Source: Hybos culiciformis
Taxonomy: Eukaryota > Arthropoda > Insecta > Diptera > Hybotidae
NCBI GenBank assembly: GCA_964007475.1
Contig: OZ023275.1
Location: 30,695,619 to 30,759,618 of the forward strand
DNA length: 64,000 bases
Direction: 5' to 3'
The notes under the pieces were generated by a model. The model worked only from the letters and a program-made list of their open reading frames with translations. It was not told the DNA's origin and made no database searches. Both the position numbers and the translations under genes were made by a program. Positions 38,579-48,496 of this stretch are shown here, piece after piece (the stretch's first letter is position 1; every line of letters starts with the position of its first letter).

Positions 38579-39394
38579 CAGTGATGCCAGATTGAAAATT
38601 TAAAAATCCCTACAGCAAGCAAAAAATTTCCCTATTTTTCCCTATGTTATATAGATAATTTTCCCTACATTTTACCCTACATTTTTTTTTAAAAAAATAC
38701 TGATATTTAGTTTTTTTTTTCAAATTTTTTAAATAAAAAATTGATTTTTCATGTTTTTTTATGATATCTTTTTTATTTTTATATATCAAAAATTTACAAA
38801 TTTATTTTCAGTAACATTTAGATTTAGCATTAATTGTATAAAAAAAATAATCATTATTATAAATTTTATAAATTTTACTAAACAAAAAAAAAATCATTAA
38901 AAAAGTTAGGAACATATACTCTCCTCAGAAATGAAACAACGTATGATATTTATACGTCATTATTAGATAATAGCACCATTCGATTCCTCGTACTTGATTT
39001 TATAAGTACAACTATTTTGCAATATTCTTAATGTTGATTAAAATGTGTTTTTTAGATGAAAATTTTACGTTACTTGATATTTTTCCATACATTTTTTTTA
39101 ATTTTCAAATCTTTAAACTCAATTACTCGAAACTATACTTTTCATTATACAGCGTTTCATTTCTCAGCAGACGATATATACTTTATAGTATTAATTATAT
39201 AAAAAAATAAATATTGCATTTGTAATTATTAATATTTGCAATGAATTTAAGAAAAAAAATATTGGCCAACCAACATGATAAAAAATCCCTACATTTTTTA
39301 ACATTTGAAAAATCTGTCCCTTTTTCCCTACAGTGTCTTTTTATGACATAATTTCCCTACATGTAGGGAATATTCCCTACGTCTGGCATCACTG
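38579..39394. mobile_element. hAT-like non-autonomous element, CAGTGATGCCAGA ends
   Basis: It starts CAGTGATGCCAGA (38579) and ends with the exact inverse TCTGGCATCACTG (to 39394), 816 bp. CTCGTTT lies just outside on the left and CTCGTTG on the right, an imperfect 7-base flank match compared with the 8 bp expected for hAT. CCCTACA-type motifs repeat near both ends. No transposase frame is present. Inside, the text around CAGAAATGAAAC near 38930 is inverted near 39145-39165, so a second inverted pair, possibly a nested element, is present. Confidence 0.75.
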
Positions 39395-39401
39395 CTCGTT
39401 G

Positions 39402-42400
39402 TTAATTGTTTGCAAAAAAACAGCAAACCTATATATTTGTGTTCGATTTTATTTTATCTTAAAAAAAAAAAAACTTAAAGTTTTCAGATTTTTTTTCCCA
39501 TGAAAGCTAATTTTAATATACAAGTACATAGTTCTAAAAACGAATAAAATATCTAATTTTTATTTCTCACTTTTCTTTCATTTCCAATTCAAAAAGTTTT
39601 TTTAAGTACTTTTTTTTTTCTTCTATTTACTTAGAAAAAAAAAACCCTTCCCACACCAAAACGAAGAAATAAGACAGCAGACTTTATGAAAAAATTATTA
39701 ATATTTTTTTGTTTAATAAATTGCATAAACATCCTTATTAGTCAATTTAATTCTGTTTTCTTGAATAAATTTAGGTTTATTGCTTGTGTATGACAAATAT
39801 TTATGGACATCATTGGTTTTTTATCTCGCATATCTTTATCATAGTTCTATCTAAAAAAATTATTTTCACCATTAATTTAATTCCTGAAATAGGTGAGCTT
39901 AAGTGTGAAAAAATTAAATTAAGCAAGAAAGTTGTATATAAATGGCCAAGAGTTATATTCATCTGCCATAAGAAGTATGTAAATACAACAATGTTACACG
40001 TTTGTTATAATATGAGAAGATCAGGATGACCACCACGGTTATTTTCGAAATCTTAAGTAAAAAATTTTAAGTTTTTTGACAGTTAATACGCCTCTTCCTA
40101 CAGACTTATAATAAATTCTAATGATAAGAACTTTTATGATATTTCTTTTTAAAATTTTTATTCCTTATAAGTCACAAATAGGAATTTAATCGTTTTTAGT
40201 GATAAAAAAAAAATTCTCTTGAGTTTTCTCTATAAAGAAAATGAATATGACAGAAAAATCAGTCAGTCTGTGCCAGCCAAAGTAAAATTTATTAAAATAA
40301 TATTTTGTTTGTAAAGAAAGAAAATAAAATCGACCCAATTTTTCTTATAACTTCTTCATGATTTCTTTCTAATTTTTTTTTTTTTTTTTGTGCTTATAAT
40401 ATTATATATTAAAGCCACTCCTTGTTGTCTTCTTGAAGAAAAAATTTAAAAGTAATAATAATTTAATATCATCATATCCTTATGAATACTTGAATAAAAA
40501 ATCAAGAAGTGGTGGCACATCTTTCTGCAAAAAAAAAAAAAAATTAAAAAAAAAATTGAGGTTGAAATTTTGTTTACCCAACCATCTCAATGTTAGAGGG
40601 TACCTATATATTTTAAGTTAAATTATATTCATGGAATTGCTATAAGTGTAATATTATTTATAGTGATAATAATAATATCTTGAATAAAAATTGATTTACT
40701 GAATTATAATCAAAATATATAATACTATAAATTATATATTATTCGAATTATCGTTTGTATCCACTGATTTATGTCAATATGACAGTATCAAAATTTCTCT
40801 ATATATGGTCTTAATCGTTTTTTTTATAAAGTTAATTTGAAAGTATTCAGTATATTTTTGTATAAGGATGAAAACATTGGATTGGGATATTTATATTTAA
40901 TTATAAAAACGTACAAATTTTTTTTTTTAAATATTCAAAATTTTATACTACTTACGTATAGAAAATATAAAATAAATTATTGAAATTATATTCATTCTTT
41001 CCATAAATTTCTATAAAAATTCAAAAAATTTAAATAATTTACAAATTTGGATTGGTATTTTAATAATAAAATTGAATTTTTTAATATACATATTTATTTT
41101 GTATATTCATCAATTTAAAACAATTTTCTTTTTCAGATATAACTTATTTCACCTCTAAATTAAACGATAATGGGAAATGTTTTAATTTTTATTAAAAAAT
41201 AATAAAAACATCAACAAATTTTCTCTTAAATTTGTAAACTTAATTATATTAAATAATGCATGTCGAAACTATAAAACTTTTTAATCCTTCCTGTATCAGG
41301 GAAAAAATATAAACTTTTGATTTTTTTATATTATTTAACTATAATCCAAGAAAATAAATCAATCACATTAAAATATTAAAATAACAAAATTATTCTATTA
41401 TTTTTAAACACAAGTCAAGTAATTTTATAGTGTTTTTAAAAATTATCGTTCTATGAATAACCAATAAGCAATTTCTTTCCATATATGTATTATGATATTT
41501 TAGATATGCTCCAACTAGCAAGAAAAAACGTCACATGACTATTTCACAATCATTATAATATTATTTCGATTGCGAAAGAATTTTGAAAAATTTGTTTTGA
41601 TCCTGATAACAGAAAACAGGTCCCTTTAAGCTCTCTCAACAACATGTTTTATGATACAAAAAACAAACTGGACCGTCAAAAACAAAATTTTATGGATATC
41701 TTCTCACAAATTAATACCAAAATTTTTCATAGAATTAATATTTTTGGCTGAAGAATCATCAACTTAATAAAAAAATGCCACTATAATTTAGAAAGTGTCC
41801 GAAACCAATTGAATTTTCAAATATTTTTTTTTTCATTTCTGTTTGTACAATCTAAAGAAAAATATCTATTTATTCATAAATTGGTAATCTGATACAATTT
41901 GTAAATAAAATAAAATAAAAATTCATCTGATGGCAAAGAAGAAGAAAAAAGTTAATATTTTTTTTTGTTAATAAACATAAATGTAAAAAAAAAAAAAAAG
42001 AAGAAAATATTCAGAAAAACTGAATGATTTCCAATTTGATCAACATTTTTGAAAATATAAAAAATTAAATAAAATATATATATATACACCTATTTGTGTA
42101 AATATCTAAAATGAAATTATTTACAAATATATGTATTTAAGGGATATATTTAATAGCGAACTGTTAAATATCAATTCTTCCAAGAAAATATTCTATGAAT
42201 TAAATTTATATCTTATTGAAATCCACCTGCTGCTTTTCATTAATACATCCAAAAGATTAAATATTTACAAATATATATATAATATGTATACCTATAAGAA
42301 AGTATATATATTTTTGTGTTCTCATGTTGCGCAAACAAATAATTGGGGGTTGTTTAAGATATATATTTTTTATCTGAATTTTAATTTATTTGTTTGCTAA

Positions 42401-45400
42401 AATGAAGAAGTTAAGTAGTTAATCTGAACTTTATTAAGGTGATAAAAAGTGTAACTGGTATATTATAATATGTATATAATTATTACTATTATTATAATTT
42501 TTTTTTTTTTTTAATAAAAGTTTTATAAAATTTTTATGAACTTTATAAAATTATCGTACCATTTCTAGTTTTTGTAACTCAGTTCGAATCACATATTTAA
42601 CTATCTTCTTCTGTAGAGATTAGGTAAATTAATTTCGTATGGCATTCTTACACAGTAAGCATGTTTGAATTATTATAGGAAAACGTTGAATAGGAAAATC
42701 AATAAAAATAGGCAACATAATATCAAGTTTATCCTTTTTTGACTTTACTAATATGAAAATATATTTTTAAAACATTTTTCGCACCAAAATTTCCTGCTTC
42801 GTTTACAAACTCTATCTGGAATTCAACAATTTGGCCCTTTTAATTTTTTTTTTTTTTTGCTTATAGTAATGTCAAAAAAATAGATTTTTTTATCAAAGCT
42901 ATTAGTTTTTTATTAAATTTTTTTTTTAATAAAAATTTAAATATTGGCATGCCCTCCTAATGAGCTGTTTTCTTGAAATGATGGCTATTTAAGATGTAAA
43001 AAAAAAAAAATTGGAGTAAAAAATAAACAAGGTAGAATGTCTTAACTTTTTTTTTTTAATTCAAATATTTTATCACAATTGAATTTTTTTTTTACCAAAA
43101 TAAAATTATATCTTTGATTTTTTTTATCATCTGTCGCCCATATATATTTTTTTTTGTCGAGGAAATCAATTTATACCTGAATTGAACGCAAAGGACCTTT
43201 TTCAAAAAAAATACAATGAGAAAAATGTTAAAGGGGAGATAAAAATCTGTTATCCTCTTTAATTTTTTTTTTCTAATAAAATAAAATAAAAATTTAGTAA
43301 ATAATTATGTCATCCTACTGAAAGAAAAAAAAAATTCATTTTTACAATTTAATTGGATAATTTTTTTTATTTTTTTTTTAATTCCCTATGGAGTTAAAAA
43401 TTAGCCCATCTACACTTTTATTTATAAATCTTATTTTGTTTTTGCTTACAAATTCAATGGCTAGGAAAATTAAACAAAAAATTATAGAATCATTAAGATT
43501 TTATCAACTTTCTGGTAAATAAAAAAAAAAATTAAAAGTTAAAATGAATTTTCAATATAAAACCAAATCAAAAAATCAGCTGTTTTGAAATTATAAAAAT
43601 TTATTTAATTTTATTATTATTTGGTATTGAGTGATAGGGATGAATGAGTTAAGTTATTAAGTTTCTTATTAGGTTTTTTTTAACTTTCACCTAAAAAATA
43701 TAAATTTGTTTCAAAGTAAATATATTATGAATTAATAAAAATAAAATTTTCTTAGTAGTAAAGATATTCTAAGTCTAGAACTCTAAAACAAAAAAAGTGT
43801 AAAACAATTGTAAATATAATATCGAAATAAAAAGAATTATTATTATTATTATTTTAAATTTTGTAAAATCACAAGAGATCTTAATTTCGTATTAATTCTA
43901 ATATTTAGATTTTCGGAAGAAGCCTTTTTAAATATATTTTTCTTTTTAATCAAACTAAATTAAATATGAGGATTATGTATTTTTATAATGGACCCTAAAT
44001 TCAAATCGCGCTAAAAAGTGAAATAAGAATATCAATACAGTTAATTTAAATATTTTTGAAAGATTTTTCATTAAATTATAAAATCACAAAATAAATATAT
44101 TAAAAATCAAAAATTATTCATAGCGTATGAATATTTTACTGAAAAGCCCAAAATTTTATACGGGATGAATATTAAAAATTTCAACCCTAGATGTCATAAT
44201 TAAAACAAAATTACTTAATTATGATTTAAAAAAAAAAAATAATGTAAATGCTTTTTATTCAAAAAGAACCTAATGTTTAATTATCGGATAAAAATCTTTG
44301 AATTTGAATAAATAATAGATTTATTAAATCCCTTTCATTCCAAATAAGTGTTCAATTTCTTTAGAAAAAAAAAAAAAAAGAAGCATATTAAAATTTTCGG
44401 AAGAGAATTATTGAATAATAGAGTTTTTTTTTTTTTTGAATTATTAAATAGCTTTTTAGAAAGTTTTTTGAACAGCAAAAAAAAAAAAAAAACATATTTT
44501 CATTGGTTATAAATTTTTGCAAGTTCAATATATGAATGGACGAAAGTATAGTAATTTCGAATTTGGGATCATTAAAAATTTAAAATTATTATACAACATC
44601 ATTTTAATTATTCAATTCAGATTATTGTTTTTTACATTAAAATTCAGATTGCATTGTTGTAGATTGTTTATCACATTGTAAACTTCAAATTTCCTCCAAA
44701 AGTTTCAAATTTCATTATTATTATTGTTGGTTTTTTTTTTAATTGAAGCATCATATTTTGTGCTCACTTATGCAACAAAATTATATTAGATACATTTTTT
44801 TATTATATATATCCAATAAATTAAAAAAAAATTTGATTGAAATTTTCATTACATTGTCTAAAATAAGAACAAATTTTATAAATTAATTCTGTGAAATGTT
44901 AAATTTAACATTATTATATAAATGTAGTTAAAAAAAAAAGTTAATATAGAATTCATACACTAAGAATTGTATTGAAATTTAAGAATCTTTAATAGAAAAT
45001 GAAAAAGAAATATATATATATAAAATAGAAGAATTCCATTGAAAGGATAAATTCTTGAATTACAAGAAGAGAAATCTATCTTAATTTTCATTCTCATAAA
45101 AATGGGAATAAGGCATTTGACCTTATATAATGCAATTAAAGTTAATGAATGGCTTTTTTTGTAATTAATATCCTTGGCATTCTCCATGGAATTCAAATTA
45201 GCTTGAACTTTATTAAAAAACAAAGTTAATTTTTTTTTTTTTTTTTTTCTTAACAGCTGTAAGCTATCCTTTTTTGACTTTTTTTCTTGTAAGAAAAAAA
45301 AAAGGGTTGTTTTTTAAAATTAAAGAAAAAAACATAAAGAAATATAAGTTTTTTTTTTTTTTTTTTTTGAAGAAAAAAGAAAACTGTGGAAAACTTTTCG

Positions 45401-45957
45401 TCTCTGTTAAATATGTGAAATTCTATGAAAAAAGAAGCATTAAAAAAATGCTTTAATTTTTATCTTTTATTATGTCAAAAGATATTGAAAAGAGAAAAAT
45501 AAAATAAAAGATATGAAGAAGATTTTCTAAATTTTTGGTCATATGAAATTTATTAGTATGATTTTTTTAATGAGATATAAAATATAAGATTCTTCGTTTT
45601 CAATATTTAAATTATTTTATAATCGATCTTTTTAGAAATAATTTCCAAAAAATTTTGAATTACTTAGAATAACAAATTTCCTACACATATTGAATAATAA
45701 AATTTTTTTATCCCAGATTTCCGATGTTGTTTCGAAACACATTTTCAAAATTTTTAGATACAAATTTTTTGGGTTGTGTTTATATTTTTTAAATATAATT
45801 ATTATCTTCAATCATTTTGAACATAAAAAAAAAAAAAAAGATAGATCTTTGACATTGGAATTTGTGTTTAGGGCAAATAATTTATTTTTATGTTTTCAGA
45901 AAAAAAAAAAAATAATAATAATAATAAAAATAAAGCAAAAAATATTCGAATAAGTTA
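39402..45957. other. Gene-free AT-rich stretch
   Basis: No coding exon or element is recognised. It contains ATT microsatellites at about 43836-43854 and 45911-45926, a TA microsatellite near 42075, and many poly-A/T tracts. Open frames at 39784-40029, 42131-42400, 44960-45223 and 45690-45953 have AT-driven composition and no domain. Confidence 0.6.
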
Positions 45958-47104
45958 ATTAATAAGGGGGTTGGACATTTGTCCGCGGGACATTTGTCCG
46001 CGATTTGTTTTTGTATCGCGGACATAAAAATGACATTTGTCCGCGATTCAAAATGTCTTTTGTCCGCCGCGGACAAATGACATTTTCCAAAATGTCATTT
46101 GTCCGCGATAAAAATTAATCGCGGACAAATGACATTTTGCAAAATGACATTTGTCCGCTAAAAATCTGAAAAATCAATCGCGGACAAATGACATTTTGCA
46201 AAATGACATTTGTCCGCTAAAAAGTTAAAAAATCAATCGCGGACAAATGACATTTTGCAAAATGACATTTGTCCGCTAAAAATTAAAAAAAGCAATCGCG
46301 GACAAATGACATTTTGGAAAATGACATATGTCCGCTAAAAATTTGAGGCTAAAGTGCAGATGACGTGAACCAATCAGAATCGGCACAACAAGAGAGGGTG
46401 GTGGGGGGCGGCGGGCGGGCGGGTGGACTGGTGGTTGGTCAGTGGGATTTGCGGCGTCAGCCGCAAATCCCACTGACCAACCACCAGTCCACCCGCCCGC
46501 CCGCCGCCCCCCACCACCCTCTCTTTAAGGGGAAAATCGGGCAAAAAAAAAAAAATTGCATATACAAAATGTATGAACAATTTGGGGGGACTCTACCCCT
46601 CTTCCCTTTTCCAAGCTTCAGACGATTCTGAGTGGTTCACGTAATCTGCAGTATCTCCAAAATTGAAAAATCAATCGCGGACAAATGACATTTTGCAAAA
46701 TGACATTTGTCCGCTAAAAAAACTGAAAAATCAATCGCGGACAAATGACATTTTGCAAAATGACATTTGTCCGCTAAAAATTAAAAATTTCAATCGCGGA
46801 CAAATGACATTTTGCAAAATGACATTTGTCCGCTAAAAATTCGAAAAATCAATCGCGGACAAATGACATTTTGCAAAATGACATTTGTCCGCTAAAGTTA
46901 GAAAATTCAATCGCGGACAAATGTCATTTTGCAAAATGTCATTTGTCCGCTAATTTTGGGACATTTGTCCGCGGCGGACAAATGTCATTTTACAATCGCG
47001 GACAAATGACATTTTGCAAAATGACATTTGTCCGCGAAGTTTTCCATACAAATTTCATCGCGGACAAATGTCCCGCGGACAAATGTCACGGCGCCATTAA
47101 TAAG
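45958..47104. mobile_element. Foldback element with palindromic repeat arms and 9-bp target duplication
   Basis: ATTAATAAG flanks both sides (45958-45966 and 47096-47104). The two ends mirror each other: GACATTTGTCCGCGG followed by a second GACATTTGTCCGCGA. Inside, about five units on the left (46070-46340) and six on the right (46670-47036) repeat at about 60-bp spacing. Each unit is itself a palindrome built on GCGGACAAATGAC and its inverse around TTTTGCAAAA. A spacer (46340-46670) carries another pair of inverted segments around GACGTGAACC and a GC-rich inverted repeat. Long inverted arms made of tandem subunits and an 8-9 bp duplication resemble Foldback-type elements. Mutator-like or hAT origin is also possible. 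An 8-bp duplication (ATTAATAA) would give ends of equal length. No transposase is encoded, so it is non-autonomous. Confidence 0.85.
46390..46525. repeat. GC-rich perfect inverted repeat, 66-bp arms, 4-base loop
   Basis: The left arm 46390-46455 and right arm 46460-46525 are exact reverse complements as far as I can check by eye, with loop GTCA. The arms are GC-rich, including runs of CGGGCGGG, in a very AT-rich region. One strand would fold into an almost uninterrupted hairpin. Outside it, GACGTGAACC near 46362 is mirrored by GGTTCACGT near 46634. Open frames at 46276-46631 are translations of the two arms and not genes. Confidence 0.9.
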
Positions 47105-47304
47105 ACAACAATAATAATAAAAGTCAAGTAAGCTGTGGTCCTGTCAACACGAAATTTTTTTTCTCTGCTGATAATTTTTTTTTTATTATTATTTTTTATT
47201 TAATTTAATTTTATTAAATTAAATAAAGTTATTGAAATTGGATAAGGGAGAATTAAGGAAAAAAAATTATATTTTAATAAGGTCATACATCTCAATACGA
47301 CACA

Positions 47305-48303
47305 ATGGTTAGAAAATGTGAAACCTGTTCCGGTAACATAACCAAAAAAATGCCCGGTGTTTGTTGCGTCCAATGCAATGGTGTTTTTCATCAAGGTTGT
47401 GGCCGAATTACTAACGAGATTTTTGACAAAATTAAATCAAATGATATTTCTTGGAATTGTGTTAAATGCAAACCGAATCCAAATTTAAATTCAACTATTG
47501 TGACTGGAGAGGACGAAGATTTAGATGAAGGTAATGTCGATGCTTTAGACACCATAATGGCAGAACTTTCCAAAATGCAGTCCGATAATCAAAAACTTTC
47601 AGCCGCTTTTACTTCTATCAAAGAAAGTCAATCTAAATCTAATAACTCACTAATTTTGATTTCCAATCAAATTAACGAGCTTAAAAAATTGAAAGCAAAC
47701 GTAATCGCTAATTCTTCAGATATTTCTCATCTCAAAAAAGAAAATGTTAATTTAAAAAATGAAATTCTTGGTGTCACAAAACGACTTCATTTAGTTGAAC
47801 AACAGGCGGTTCGTAATATTATGATAATTTCAAATGTTCCAATTATTTCTTCTGAGTCGCCTGATATTCTTAAACAATTTGTTTTGGATCTCGCACAACA
47901 CCTAAATAAGCTGCCATTAACATCTGACGACATAACATCTGTTCGTAGACCCAAAGCCAAATCTGATGGGGGCAATAATTTTCTTGTTGTTAGTTTTTGT
48001 AATGAATTAGTATGTAACAGAATGATTAATGCTTATGAACTTAGAAAAACTGAACTTAAATTGATCTCTTTTAATTTTAATTTTATTGTTACTAATGAAA
48101 ATTCTATTAGATTAAGTAAATCTTTAACTTCCTCAGATCGAATGTTGTACAAAAAAGCTATGAAATTCAAAGAAGATAATAAATTCAAATTTTTGTGGAT
48201 TAAAAATTCTAAAATACTTTTACGTGAACGGGAAGATTCAAAAATTTTTAATATTCGTCTAGAATCTGATCTAGACAAAATAATATCTCCTACTCTTGAT
48301 TAA
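47305..48303 (+). CDS. Retrotransposon ORF1 protein with PHD finger and coiled coil
   Basis: A 332-residue nucleic-acid-binding chaperone candidate of the element. A Cys4-His-Cys3 PHD-type zinc finger is visible: C5 and C8, C21 and C24, H29 and C32, C52 and C55, with W50 just before the last pair. An acidic stretch (about 70-75) follows, then a heptad-like region rich in K, S, N and L (about 85-165), predicted to be a coiled coil for self-association. The C-terminal half, from RNIMIISNVP, looks like the RNA-binding domain found in many insect ORF1 proteins and related to the baculovirus FP protein C-terminal family. It would coat element RNA with ORF2. The ATG is the first in frame. Overlapping frames on either strand are shadows. 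Confidence 0.8.
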   Translation: MVRKCETCSGNITKKMPGVCCVQCNGVFHQGCGRITNEIFDKIKSNDISWNCVKCKPNPNLNSTIVTGEDEDLDEGNVDALDTIMAELSKMQSDNQKLSAAFTSIKESQSKSNNSLILISNQINELKKLKANVIANSSDISHLKKENVNLKNEILGVTKRLHLVEQQAVRNIMIISNVPIISSESPDILKQFVLDLAQHLNKLPLTSDDITSVRRPKAKSDGGNNFLVVSFCNELVCNRMINAYELRKTELKLISFNFNFIVTNENSIRLSKSLTSSDRMLYKKAMKFKEDNKFKFLWIKNSKILLREREDSKIFNIRLESDLDKIISPTLD

Positions 48304-48496
48304 TTCTCTTAATTTTTTGTTTCAAGTTACATTTTGCGGTGCATTATAGTTGATACTTTTAATTTAATTTAATTTTTTATTTTCTGTCTTTTAATAGAAT
48401 ACATATTGCGTTAATAATTTTTTTGGTTTGTTATTTTCTATATATTTTTTTTTCTCATTAATTTTTAAAATTTTAATTTTTCATTTCTTTTTAGGT

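Noticed and set aside
46276..46631. Overlapping open frames on both strands encoding Pro/Gly/Arg-rich peptides
   Set aside because: They are translations of the two arms of the GC-rich inverted repeat, which is why the plus- and minus-strand peptides resemble each other.
45967..47095. Regularly spaced palindromic repeats resembling a CRISPR array
   Set aside because: Spacers are short AT-rich variants and not unique sequences. The units mirror around a centre, a target duplication flanks the whole, and the genome is eukaryotic.
47391..48278. Minus-strand and shifted open frames inside retrotransposon ORF1
   Set aside because: They are shadows of the ORF1 coding frame, which has a complete PHD finger. 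The same applies to 50428-50652 inside ORF2.
48428..48496. 23-residue N-terminal extension of ORF2
   Set aside because: It starts at TTG, is Phe/Ile-rich from poly-T, and precedes the first ATG at 48497, where endonuclease similarity begins.
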